Source: Labeo rohita (lineage: Eukaryota > Chordata > Actinopteri > Cypriniformes > Cyprinidae). Taken from it: a stretch of DNA of 64,000 nucleotides. Positions 25,666 through 38,153 of this stretch are shown here, piece by piece. The translations under genes and the position numbers were made by a program. The stretch lies in the NCBI RefSeq assembly GCF_022985175.1, contig NC_066885.1:14126560-14190559 (forward strand), read 5' to 3'. The notes under the pieces are model-generated. The model did not search any database, was not told the origin of the DNA, and saw only the letters and a list, made by a program, of their open reading frames with translations. Position 1 is the stretch's first letter, and each line of letters opens with the position of its first letter.

Positions 25666-25983
25666 AGAGCCAAGTGGCTGCGGTGTGTCTCTTTTTATGA
25701 TTGTGGTTGTGAATAAGCACGCACACAAACACACACTCATGTTTACTGATGTCCAGCAGATAGAACGTTGCATCTTTAACAGTGTTGTGGAAACTCCTTC
25801 AACAAAAAAGATGGAAGGCTTAAAATAAATCTGAGAATCATTTGATTAGTTTATGTACAAAAGCCATACTAACAAACTGATTTGCTTACATGAACTTGAC
25901 TTCTCATTGCTACATATGAGAGAGAACGATTTGACGAATAATGTTGTTGCGTTTGAATTAGCTGTATGATAATTCTATAAATA

Positions 25984-26819
25984 CAGTTGAGGTCAAAAGT
26001 TTACGTACACCCTTGAAAATCTGCAAAATGTTAATTATTCTACCAAAATAAGAGGGATCATACAAAATGCATGTTATTTTTTATTTAGTACTGACCTGAA
26101 AAACCCTTCAGGTCCCACAAATTCTGTTTTTTCAGCATTTTTGTGTATTTGAACTCTTTCCAGCAATGACTGTATGATGGACAGCTGAGGGACTCGTATG
26201 CAACTATTACAGAAGGTTCAAAAGTTCACTGATGCTTCAGAGGGAAAACCGATGCATTAAGAGTTATAGGATGTAAACTTTTGAACAGAATGACGATGTG
26301 TACATTTTTCTTATTTGCCTAAATATCATATTTTTTTTAATGTAGTACTACCCTTCAGAAGCTACAGAAGATTCTTAGATGTTTTCCAGCAGACAAAATA
26401 AGTTAAATTTACCCTGATCTTCAAATTCAAAAGTTTTCACCCCCCGGTTCTTAATGCACTGTTTCCTTCTGGAGCTTCAGTGAGCTTTTGAACCTTCTGT
26501 AATAGTTGCTTAAGAGTCCCTCAGTTGTCTTCAGTGTGAAAAGATGGATTTTAAATTCACACAGTCATTGTCAAGAGTTCAAATATACAAAAATGCTGAA
26601 AAAACAAAGAATTTGTTGGACCTAAAGGATATTTTGAACAAGGTCATTATAAATTCAACCATTATTTTCTCTTGTGGGCTTTGTATAAACCTCTTTTATG
26701 TGAAATATCATATTCATAATAAAAAATAACATGCATTTTGTATGATCCTTCTTATTTTGGTAAAATAATTAACATTTTGCAGATTCTGCAAGGTCTATGT
26801 AAACTTTTGACTTCAACTG
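25984..26819. mobile_element. Palindromic Tc1-type MITE (836 bp)
   Basis: The ends are CAGTTGAGGTCAAAAGTTTA and its near reverse complement TAAACTTTTGACTTCAACTG. The element is flanked by TA on both sides (25982-25983, 26820-26821), the Tc1/mariner target. The whole element folds back: TAATTATTCTACCAAAATAA and GCATGTTATTTTTTATT near the left have inverted mates near the right. Its short frames are mirror images of arm sequence and not genes. Confidence 0.85.
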
Positions 26820-27323
26820 TATGTACCTTTAATGCACTGTCGCTTTTCATCATGCAGAACATTGTAGTAGAGTACAGGTGTGTTGTAGAGTATGTGCCTG
26901 TCTTACAAATAATAGAGATTTCATTTTGAACATTCAAAACTGCTCAAATCTTTTTATGTTTCCTGTTATTCTCTCAGTTGTAAAAGGTCACGGCTGGGCG
27001 ACCATGGGTCAGTCCACAAATTTCATCTTTAAAGCTTTTGTGCAAAGAACACAAAACAATCATGATTCAGCTTCCATTTGTAGTCCAGGTAATGAGTTCT
27101 GGTCAAACTGAACTTGGACTCACCTTGTCTGTGGAAGTGGCCTTCAGGAAAAGATGAAATTCAAAAGTTTCACTTGCCAATTCTCTTATGCCACTAACAA
27201 AGAAGAAAGAAGGAAACAAGGCTTTACTGAACAAATATGATTGTAAGAAGGTACACAGACTCATCTTTCAGTTGTGCATTAATAATATAAAAACGAAATA
27301 GGAAATTAGAAGATGCTTTCTTT

Positions 27324-28285
27324 AAAGGGGTAGTTTACCCATAAAGATTTTAGAATGATTTTAAAAAAATGATTTTTAAAAAATTCATGTGACCAAAGTT
27401 GAGTCAATGTCTTCTGAAGCCGTAGGTGTGTATATGTGTAAGTGAAAATACAAATATTTTACATTTATAAACTTTTGTTTCCAGCCACAGGTTCATGCTT
27501 GACGTAAATGTCAGTATGTTCTAAAGATCATTCAAGAAGTGACGCAACTCCAAAGAGGCCCATGGGTAGTGCTATTACCCACGCTTTTATGGTCTTGACC
27601 ACTTGAGAGTGCGTAAACGCGACAGGAAGTGCATAAGACCACCAGTCTGAACAGCTCAGTGTCTTAACCCATAATACTAAATACACACTTTCTCTGGTTG
27701 CCGCTTTAGAGCAGTATTTGTGGATAAGCGTATCCCATCATTTATCATGTTCAGGAACCCACTTTCCTTGAAACTGCAAGATGCAGAAACTTTTGCAGTG
27801 TACTTTAATTTGATTAGATATCACATCATTTGTGTGAAATGTAAAGTCTTGCACATTTTATTATGGAGATGGTATTTTGTAAAGCATTTACAACTGCTTT
27901 TTATCACTTAGAAGCACTAAAGTTCTTAAACACTCATTCACAGGGACTACTAGACAGTATTTTAAAGTGTAAATTATAATATGTACAAAATCTATAAATA
28001 AAGTTCTGTAAAAACTTACTTGCATTTTCACTATTTGTAAGAGTGTTCCACTGGTTCATCAAATGTTCCATCCAGGCTTGCGGTTTTAAATTAACAAGTG
28101 GCAAGTGCAAAGACAAAAATGGGGACAGACCTCATCACTTCTTCCACAACTCGCATCAGCTTCACAACATGCTAATATTTATGTTAAACATGACCATTGG
28201 CGAGAAGCGATGACGGATTGTAAAATTAATCTTAAAAAAGAAATCATGACAGAATGTTTATTTTTGGGTGGACTATCAGTTTAAG
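27324..28285. mobile_element. Element with TTAAAGGGGTAGTTTACCC-type ends
   Basis: The left end TTTAAAGGGGTAGTTTACCC is mirrored imperfectly at the right by TTTTTGGGTGGACTATCAGTTTAA. About 960 bp lie between, including an AGTGACGCAACTCCAAAGAG block. No coding frame. The ends match the general TTAAAGGGATAGTTCACCC class of fish elements, but the target duplication is not certain. Confidence 0.5.
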
Positions 28286-28506
28286 AGTGTGGCGTAGGAC
28301 CAAAAACAAACAATGAAGTTAGTTTTTCTACCTATAAGATTGTGTTTTATTAATGTCTACACCTACCCCAACCTTAAACTTAGACCTTACTATAATACAA
28401 AAACAGTATTATTGTTGTACAGTGTGACAAAAATGACGTTAGATTGATGTGCACCTGCCCAGTAGCCAGAGCTGTCTCCCTTCTAGCCTTAACCGAGAAC
28501 TGAACT

Positions 28507-28732
28507 GAAAAACCCAGCATATGCTGGTCAGGTAGGTTTTGATGTTGGGATGCTGGTTTTAGTTAGTTTATGCTGGACCTTAGCTGGTTTATGATGGTCC
28601 ATAGCTGGTTTATGCTGGTCCAGGATCAGCTTAAACCAACTAAGGACCAGCAAAGAGCCACCATAAACCAGCTAAGGACCAGCTAAAACCAGCATCAAAA
28701 TCTACCTAACCAGCATATGTAGGTTTTTTTCA
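28507..28732. repeat. Near-perfect palindrome of GCTGG/CCAGC units (226 bp)
   Basis: It opens AAAAACCCAGCATATGCTGG and closes CCAGCATATGTAGGTTTTTT. Between them GCTGGTTTATGCTGGTCC-type units on the left pair with GGACCAGC...AACCAGCTAA units on the right. It would form a hairpin with arms of about 110 bp. Likely a MITE; no clear target duplication. Confidence 0.8.
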
Positions 28733-29994
28733 ACAGGGAATGATTATAATTCTTTAAAAGAACATTAACTCGCCTAATGTTGTTCCAACATCATTTAATT
28801 ATTTTGTCGTTTTTATTGTTTGTAAAGGAGAAAAGCCAATTATTATTAAAAAAAAAATGTAATTTTATTTTACACAGAAGCTTCTACAGTTTAGACCTAC
28901 ATGAAGGTGAGTGAACGAGTGAGCTATTAAAAACAAACGGACATTGTCAGCGTTCGTTGTGTTGTAAATGTTGACAGGTTGACCAATACCCACATAGCTT
29001 TTATACCTGTACATGTCTCTAAGCTTCCACTACGATAAAACTGTATCACAGTATACAAAATAGCAACGAAACAAGCACTGCAACTGTATTTCAATGTCAC
29101 TACAATCCTTAATTTAGACACAAGATGGCGGCAGCTACATTTGTGTGTAAAAGAGCATGGTTTTAGTGTCGTCGCGACTTCAGTTGCCCAGATGAGCTGT
29201 GTAATACAGGAGCTCCGAAATCACGTTGCATAGTTGGTACTATATTTGATTTGATCGCTAAAAATTACATTCATCATAGTAGCATGAATAGTTGCTACAT
29301 CACCTACCAGCCCGTTGTGTAATTTTACTAAGTTACCGTTCACAAATCCTCTACAGTGGCCTCATGGGATAGTATTGTCCATCAAATGTACACTTCAGGA
29401 TTTCAGTGGAGGTAGTATCTATCCAGGTACTATGGATTTGTGGTGGCAAGTGGTGTTTAATTGAGTTTGAGAGATTGCATTTGTAACAAAATACGCATGT
29501 TCCCGCCATACTGATATTACACTTTTAACACAAAGTGGTTATATTGTGAATATAGATTTTATTAAACATGTACAATTTTATTCAATTGTTTTAAAATGTT
29601 ATTTTGTTATATCTAAGAAAAAAGTTGTGTCCCCTAAATTCGTGTCTGTGGTGTTACAACAATGGATGTTGCCCCCTTCAAGAGAAGGGGGGAATTTATT
29701 TAAACTATTTCCTATGTGTGAGGGTGCATGGTGAGTGCATTCTTTCTTACTAATTTTCTTAAAGTTATCTACATTTCTGACAATTTTATGTGTTGCATTT
29801 TATTTGTGTCTGTGGTGTTATGTTGATCACTTGCAGATCTGACATATTTTATTCAAAATTTTGATAAATCCATACTTAATAATATTTCCAAAATGTCCCC
29901 TGATTTTGAAATCATCATGATGGCAGATTCCATTTAGAAAAGTCTGGATTTAGGCTAATTTGTCTGTGGTGTTACTGCCTTTTTTGGTAACACA

Positions 29995-30029
<35 letters not shown>

Positions 30030-30222
30030 TGGTTGTGTCACCAGTGTTTAATGGATATGGCTTATTAAACTAATTTTAAATGCATAGCAATACATTTTAT
30101 TAAAAACTGAAGAAAGACCCGTTTATCAGGTTTTCACATACCTATAAAGTATGGTGCTTCTCAATCGTAAAGCTGCATTCTAGTAAAGCTACATCATCAA
30201 ATGTTGTCGAGGCTGTCTCGGT

Positions 30223-31025
30223 TTAAAGGAGAAGTCCACTTCCACAACAAAAATTTACAGATAATTTACTCACCCCCTTGTCATCCAAGATGTTCATGTC
30301 TTTCTTTCTTCACTCGTAAAGAAATTATGTTTCTTGAGGAAAACATTCCCAAATTTTTCTCCATATAGTGGACTTCAATGGTGCCCCCAAGTTTGAACTT
30401 CCAAAATGCAGTTTAAATGCAGCTTCAAATGACTCTAAACGATCCCAGCCGAGAAAGAAGGGTCTTATCTAGCAAAACGGTCTGTCATTTTCAAAACAAA
30501 CCTCAAACGCTCCTCTTGTCTAAAACTGTGCGAACTCCGGTTCAATACGGTCAGCACAGTTAGGGTATGTCGAAAAACTCCCATCCTGTTTTCTTCCCCA
30601 ACTTTAAATCACCCTACATTGCTGCAGAAGTACCAACCCAGTGTTTACAAAGTGAACATGCAGAGAAGATCAAACGTCCTTTACAAAAAAAAAGGTAAAA
30701 CAGCGATGTAGGACGATTTTGATGTTGAAGAAGAGAATGAAATGAAAATATCCAATCGTTTCGCAAGATAAGACCCTTCTACTTCGGCTGGGATTGTTTA
30801 TAAACGCATTTGGCATAGTTTGAAGCCGCATTTAAACTGCTTTTTGGAAGTTCAAATTCGGGGCACCATAGCAGTCCATTACATGAAGAAAAATCCTGAA
30901 AGTGTTTTCCTCAAAAAACATAATTTCTTTATGACTGAAGAAAGAAAGACATGAACATCTTGGATGACAAGGGGGTGAGTAAATTATCTGTACATTTTTG
31001 TTCTGGAAGTGGACTTCTCCTTTAA
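30223..31025. mobile_element. Foldback element, copy 4 (803 bp, intact ends)
   Basis: It starts TTAAAGGAGAAGTCCACTTC and ends in the exact reverse complement, with TTAA at both edges. Left and right arms of roughly 300 bp are inverted copies (GTCATCCAAGATGTTCATGT against its mate near 30950). The loop contains GAACATGCAGAGAAGATCAA. It is the only intergenic copy of the seven. Confidence 0.85.
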
Positions 31026-33309
31026 GGGACCCTCTTAGAGGTTAATGTTTTGCTTTGTTCTAAATCAGACTAAAAGCAAACAATGGATGCAGCCTGCAGC
31101 CTTACATTTAAGAAGCACCTGTATTTAATACATAGTGCATATGGCCACATGTATAAACCTGGGAAGCCCCTGAGGCTGTGCGCTGGGTTTCCATCAGCTT
31201 TAGCTGGTGCGAAATGCACTGCAGTGTAACATATGTGACAGGAGAGTAAATTAAAGGGTGTAGAACTTCATATTATTCACAAAGATTCATCCATCATCCG
31301 GCACACACAAGTGTCAGCTGTGTTTCGGCTCTTACGTCTCATATGTTTCAAAAACCTACAGAATTATTCTGTAGTGTTTTGATCATTTAGGCCTAATGCT
31401 GCTATATGATATTCCAAATATTCATAAACACGCACACATTCACAAAGTCTGCCTAAATGCTTTCATTAACGTTTAAAATGATCTGATGGAAAGCATAATC
31501 AGCTGTTTTCAGACCGAAATGCTCTTTATGAGAGAGCATCTGGCAGTGAGCAGACACATCGTTTTATTATAGTCATTGTCTTTTTTTCTCTCATTTACTA
31601 TTGTCTTGCGGCTTTAAAGAGCTTTTCTACTATCATTTGGCCTTTAAATGAATCAGCAGAGATGATGTTCAATAATAACACAAGCCACTCAGTATTGTTA
31701 TGCTTGAATGTGTGCATTTCTAAACAGATATCATTCAGATAGGATGTCTTGGACCGCATAAAGAGTTTTAAATGTCACATAAATGGCAGAGCAGTGGTCT
31801 CTGAGCCCTTTAAAGGGTGTGTGAAAGTACCACACAATGTTAGAGGGCCAGCCACGGTGACTTGTGCTCTGCTGAATAAATGTTAGCAGCAAAGATGACA
31901 CATACAGTCATATAAACGCTCATCCTGAATAGCTTAAAGCGTTTTGGCCTTGAAACGAAACAGCAGTGTTTTTACTGTTGTTATATTCTTAAGCAGTTGT
32001 TATTTAGGAGAGGAGTATTCATTATGTTTTAAGAGGTATTAGACGAGGTTGTCCTCTTTCTAGGCAATTATTCAGCTTGTTATTGAGACACTTTTATGCA
32101 GTCTGTGGAGGGACCTCAAAGGAATTTTAATTGCAAATGGAAGTATTAGAAACGAAGTGTCCTTATCCACTTATGCTAATAACAACAGGCTTTATTTCTT
32201 TCTAGGGAATATCTCGGCTCTGAGCATGTCTGAAACGGTTTGAAATGCAACAGCTTCTCACAACACTCTCAACACTATCTCTAAATAGAATTCTTTTGTA
32301 AATATCTAATTGTCTAATAATTCTTTCCATGCATCCCACACAGTGGTGTCAAGCAATTTACTAAATATATTTGTTGTGGGAAGACACATTTCCATTTTTT
32401 TTTAAATAAAACATTTGTTTACCTTCAACTTCATTATGATAAATACATAAATGATAAATACAATTTTTATTTTTTATTTTGCTTTTTTTTTCAACCTCCC
32501 ACTTGCCTCAAAAACATGAAAGAAGCAAATACTCTTTCACAATAGCACTGAATTAAATGCATAAAATCACAGTTAAAAATCTAGTTCCTTTTGTTACTGA
32601 TTAAGCATAATTTTTAGTATTACCATCCATCCCCTTTTGTAATTTTAGAAATAGACATTTATAAAAAAAAAAAAATTAAAAATAAAATAAAAAGATTTTA
32701 GTCTATCACTATTCTCTATTATTTATTTATTACATTTAATTCATTTACACAATTTGATGTGTAATTCACTGTTATGGTCAGGATGTCTTGTGCTAATATA
32801 GATGCTCTGCTGTAACTCTCCCTCTCATTATTCAATGAATAAAAATGATTAAGAAAACACACATGAATAAGACATGATTGGAGATATGTTCATTTTTCAG
32901 TAATTAGCCCTGCTGAAGTGCTAAATTTCATTACCACATGATTAACAGTAGCCGCTCGCTTTTCATTTAGGTTGCCCTTCTTTTCAAACCCTCTGTTGTT
33001 TAATGAACCACATCAGGAAGGAAAACTGGCCGTTGCAAGGCTGTATATCACACCATGGCCTGCCATTTTAAACAATGGAGCATTTAGTACATAGCAAGCC
33101 GCTAATTACTCTGGTTGCCGCTTTCCAAGAAGTGTATTAATGTTCTCTTTCTACATGGATACATCTAATACTTCACCTCAGTGAAGTGAAGCCAACATTA
33201 ACATATATAGATGGAATAGCCAAACTGTGTCATAAAATGAGCATGGAGAGGATCAGGGACGAACGGTTTGCTCATTAACGCTGAGATCCTCTTTAAGCAT
33301 AAAATGTGG

Positions 33310-36300
33310 TCTTGCTTCACTATTTTGTGTATAGAACAGTAGTGTGCTCTGACATATTTCTACATATAGAACATTATTATTCCCTGTTTCAATTAGACAT
33401 GGAGAACACTGTTGTGCTCTGTCACTATTTGGGACTTTCCTTATTCTATAAGTAGAATGCTGTCATGCTCTATCACTGTTCTACATGTACAGTAGAACAC
33501 TATTCTGCTGTGTCACTATTTATTCTGCAAATAGAACACTAAACTGATCTGTCACTAATCTATATGTAGAACACTATTCTGCTCTGTCACTGTTTTACAC
33601 TATTGTGCTCTATCACTGTTCACCATATAGAACACTGTTCTGCTACTCTAACACTGCTCTCTCATTTTTCACTATATAGAACACTATTCTGCTCTGTCAT
33701 TTTATCAGTAGAACAGTTCTTGTGCTTTGTCACAATTAGCAAATGGAACACTACTGTGTTCTGTCATTATTCTACATATGAAGCACTATTCTGTCACACC
33801 GTGACAAATGGCAGTGCTACATCTGACACAAAGGATAACAGGATTTGCAATGGTCACTCTGACACGTCCAGTAGACAACCTTCAAGATGCTACGGTGCAA
33901 CGTGGTGTAATAACAGTCATGCCCGGTGTAGACACTGTGCAACTATTCTGCAAATAGGTCTATAATCTATAAGTAGAAAACTATTCTGCTGTCACTATTT
34001 CACACTATTGTGCTCTATCACTTTTCTACATGTAGAACACTATTTTGCTCTGTCACTATTTATAAGTTGAAAATTACTTGTGCTTTGTCACTATTAGCAA
34101 ATGGAACACTGTTGTGTTCTGTCATTATTCTACATACGGAGCACTATTCGGTCACACCGTGACAAATGGCAGTGCTACAACTGAAATAACGTCCAATGTA
34201 GACAACTATAAGATGTTACAGTGCAACAGAGTGTGATAACAGTCGGGCCTAGTGTAGATACAGTGTCACTAGTCTGCAAATAGAACACTACACTGATCTG
34301 TCACTAATCTATATGTAGAACACTATTTTGCTCTGTCACTATTTATAAGTTGAATATTACTTGTGCTTTTTCTCACTATTAACAAATGTCATTATTCTGC
34401 ATATGGAGCTCTATTCTGTCACACAGTGACAAAAGGCAGCGCTGTACTGATATGGTGTGACTATACACCGTGACACATTGCAGCACTACATCTGAAATAA
34501 AGAATAACTGGATTTGCAACAGTCACTTTGGCACATCCAGTGTAGCCAACCCCAAGATGTTACAGTGCGACGGAGTGTGACAACAGTTGTGTCCAGTGTA
34601 GATACAGTCACTATTCTGCAAATAGGACACTATACTGATCTGTCACTAATCTATATCACTATAACACTGTTGTGCTCTGTCACTGTTTTACACTATTGCA
34701 CTCTTTTACTGTTCACCACACAGAACACTATTCTGCTTTATCACTAATCTGTAGGTAGAACACTACTCTCTCACTTTTCACTATATAGAACACTATTCTG
34801 TGCTACATCTGACACAAAGGATAACAGGATTTGCAACGGTCACTCTGGCACATCCAGTGTAGACAACCTCAAGATGTTATGGTGCAATGCGTTGTAATAA
34901 CAGTCATGCTCAGTGTAGACACGGTGTCACTATTCTGCAAATGGAATGCTACAGTGATCTGTCACTAATCTATATGTAGAACACTATTCTGCTCTGTCAC
35001 TGTTTTACACTATTGTGCTCTGTCACTGTTCACCATATAGAACACTGTTCTGCTTTGTCACTTCTGTAGGTAGAACACTACTCTCTCACTATAGAACACT
35101 AGTCTGCTCTCTCACTATTTGTAAGTTGAACACTACTTGTGCTTTGTCACTATTAGCAAATGGAACACTGTTGTGTTCTGTCATTATTCTACATATGGAG
35201 CACTATTCTGTCACACCATAACAAACGGCAGGGCTACATCTGACACAAAGGATAACATGATTTGCAACGGTCACTTTGGCACGTCCAGTGTAGACAATCT
35301 CAAGATGTTACGGTGCGATGCAGTGTGATAACAGTCATGTCCTGTGTAGATACGATGTCACTATTCTGCACTATTCAAATAGAACACTACACTGATCTGT
35401 CACTGATCTATACGTAGAACACTATTCTGCTCTGTCACTATTTTATGCTATTGTGCTCTGTCACTGTTCGCCATATGGAACACTATTCTTTGTCACTATT
35501 CTGCAGGTAAAACACTATTCTCTCACTATTCTATATATAGAACACCATTCTGCTCTGTCAATATTTACAAGTTGAACAGTTCTTGTGCTTTGTCACTCAT
35601 TATCAAATGGAACACTCTTTGTATTCTGTCATTATTCTACATATGGAACATTATTCTGTGACAAATGGTAATGCTACATCTTTCAAGAAGTGTAACAGGA
35701 TTTGCAACAATCACTTCGGCACATCTAGTGTAGACAACCTCGAAATGTTACGGTGCAATGCGGTGTGATAACAGTCATGCTTAGTGTACACACGATGTCA
35801 CTATTCTGCAAATGGAATGGAATCTATATGTAGAACACTATTCTGCTCCGCCACTATTTTACACTATTGTGTTCTGTCACTGTTCACCATATAGAACACT
35901 ATTCTGCTTTTTCAATATTCTGTAGGTAGAACACTACTCTCTCACTTTTCACTATATAGAACACTATTCTGTGCTACATCTGACACAAAGGATAACAGGA
36001 TTTGCAGTGGTCACTTTGGCACATCCAGTGTAGACAAACTCAAGATGTTAGGGTGTTGCTAATCTGTCATTAATTTATATGTAGAATGCTGTTCTAATTT
36101 GTCACTATTTTGCACTATTGTGCTTTGTCACTGTTCACCATATATAAAAAAATTTTTTTTGCCTTGACACTATTCTGTAGGTAGAACACTATTCTCTCAC
36201 TATTCTATATATAGAACACTATTCTGTTCTTGCTATTTTACACTATTGTGCTCTGTCATTGTTCACCATACAGAACACTATTCTGCCTTGTCACTATTCT

Positions 36301-36420
36301 GTAGGTAGAGCACTACTCTCTAACTATTGCACTATAAAATTCTGCTCTTTCACAGTTCCACAATAGTAATAAAAACACTATTGTGCTCTGTCACTATGCC
36401 ACTGTTCTGCATTGTGAAAC
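33310..36420. repeat. Higher-order tandem repeat, about 3.1 kb
   Basis: It is built from short variants of AGAACACTATTCTGCTCTGT joined by CACTATT or CACTGTT linkers. A longer block (ACAGGATTTGCAACGGTCAC and the following 120 bp) recurs at about 33842, 34508, 34827, 35255, 35697 and 35998, with a partial copy near 34190. Spacing of 300-440 bp gives roughly seven irregular higher-order units. Open frames of 60-120 codons here repeat the same peptide and are by-products. Confidence 0.85.
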
Positions 36421-37437
36421 ACTAATGTGCATCTACACATTTGCTCTTTTCCAAAAGCCTATTTTTAATGAGATTTGGTCTGATTGATTAGTCAAGCTAA
36501 TCGAATCGAATTTTTCTCTGTGGGTACTCTGTTAAAATGTTATCCTTACAGACAATACCCTAATCAAGCCAGACCTCCGCAAAACAATTCCATCTGTTAT
36601 TCTTAGCAGAAATTATTATTAGGCAAGGAGGCTCTCATGTTTTTTTTTTCAAACCGTGTGCTTATGGCGACCCGCAGTGGAGTCATTCTGAAATACAGAC
36701 GCACACACTAAAATGAGTATTTTAGAGGGCTTTTTTCCCCCAACCGCTTTCTTATACGTCATGTTAATATTAATAATAGTGAAAGTTATTTTTAGTAAAA
36801 CGGCCAGCAAGTTAAATGTAGGTTCCAACTGACGATCATAGCTGACAACCTGCTTTTTTGATTATATAACAGGTAGGTTTTGTCACTTTACGATGTAGCC
36901 TATAGCTTATAACCATCTATTTTAATTTCCTCTATAATCATATTAAGAGTACTATGTCCGCTTATTACAAATGAAAATATATCCCAGTTAAACATTTTTG
37001 AACGTTTATTTGTTTGAGAACTCGCGTGTAGTTCAAGGTGCAAGGCAAATCTTTTACTTTTTACCTATATTTACAAAAGGTGCATGCTTTCATTCATACA
37101 TGCAGATTTTGTTTATTAAGACATTTATTTGAGGTTTCGTGTGAGTTGTAGAGGCAGAGATGACAAAACATGGGGTTATCTATGGCGTAAATGCTCGCAC
37201 ATCTACGCAATTTCCTTGTGTGGGAGAGAGAGAGAGTTACTCGAACACTGTTCTCCCATAGCTCTCGTCTATAAGTCGATGTCTGATGTGCAGGAAAAGT
37301 TAGACCAGGTAGTTTTAAGCTTTTCCTGTAGGCTCTATCTACCGGGACAACACGCGCTCACAGGTGAAATAAACACCGGCGCCGTACGCAACATACCCAT
37401 TCAGCCATCGTGTAAAGGTTATCAGCGATCATCTCCT
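36421..37437. other. Upstream region of EDARADD
   Basis: About 1 kb with no repeat that I recognise. Near the gene (37.13-37.44 kb) it is GC-richer and open in frame with exon 1, as often seen in 5' UTR or promoter sequence. A clear TATA box is not visible. Transcription start is unknown. Confidence 0.4.
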
Positions 37438-37461
37438 ATGTGTGAAACAATCGTAGTGAAC

Positions 37462-37495
37462 ATGACGAGTTTGAAGGCGTTCACCGAGCCTTTTG
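37462..37495 (+). CDS. edaradd: EDARADD exon 1 (start codon)
   Basis: EDARADD is the cytosolic adaptor that couples the ectodysplasin receptor EDAR to NF-kB during development of scales, teeth, hair and glands. This exon gives MTSLKAFTEPF plus one base, before G|GTAAGT. I chose the ATG at 37462 because its context (GTGAACATGA) has A at -3, and because the joined gene then has 212 codons including stop (211 aa), close to the roughly 205-215 aa of mammalian isoforms. In-frame ATGs at 37438 (adding 8 residues) and 37279 are alternatives; the frame is open back to 37129. Exon 1 is the variable part of EDARADD, so homology does not decide. Confidence 0.7.
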
Positions 37496-37817
37496 GTAAG
37501 TAAATCCGCTTGTTTGTACCTGGAGATCACATTCGATATTGGACAGTTGTTTCGTTTTGGTTCGGATTTTCAGTTTTCTAAATAATGCAGTTGGAAACGT
37601 CAAGACGTGGACAATTGTAGTTCTTATGTATGTTAAACGTAAGCAAGAAATAGGGGACACTTTTGCCCCAATAAACAACTAATTTGTAAGGTAGTTGTTA
37701 AGTTTAGTTTGGGTAGGATTAGGGATGTAGAATATGGTCATGCAGAATATGTGAATAGTGTTATGAATAATAAGCAATTAGTTAATAATGAGATTTTTTT
37801 CCTATACTAAAGTGTTA

Positions 37818-37867
<50 letters not shown>

Positions 37868-38118
37868 GAAGAGTTCAGATGCAAAACCAGCTAAAAGCCA
37901 TCTTGGTCAAAAATGAGATAATGATACTGAGTGAATGCTCCTGACACATAGTATACATCCATCAAATACTTTTACTTAAAACTAGCTAAATTCCAGCCTC
38001 AGCCCAATTAGAAGTACCAGTACTTACATAGAAACCTATACAAAGTAGCCAGAAAAAAAAAAAAGATCATTTTAAAGAAATACGTCAGATGGATTTAGAG
38101 GCTTTTGCATCTGAACTC

Positions 38119-38153
<35 letters not shown>

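Larger units (their letters stand above)
25666..33300. other. Intergenic DNA between SLC8A and EDARADD
   Basis: No gene is supported. It contains the Tc1-type MITE at 25984, the TTAA-ended element at 27324, the GCTGG palindrome at 28507, a (TA)n run at 29998-30027 and foldback copy 4 at 30223. About 31.1-33.3 kb is AT-rich single-copy-looking sequence with no call. Confidence 0.6.

Noticed and set aside
26544..26937. Short frames of about 60 codons on both strands
   Set aside because: They lie in or next to the arms of the palindromic Tc1-type MITE.
33603..35768. Recurring short frames with the same peptide, and a CRISPR-like look of spaced repeats
   Set aside because: The repeats and the spacers are both repetitive and degenerate; this is a eukaryotic tandem array. 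The peptides are by-products.
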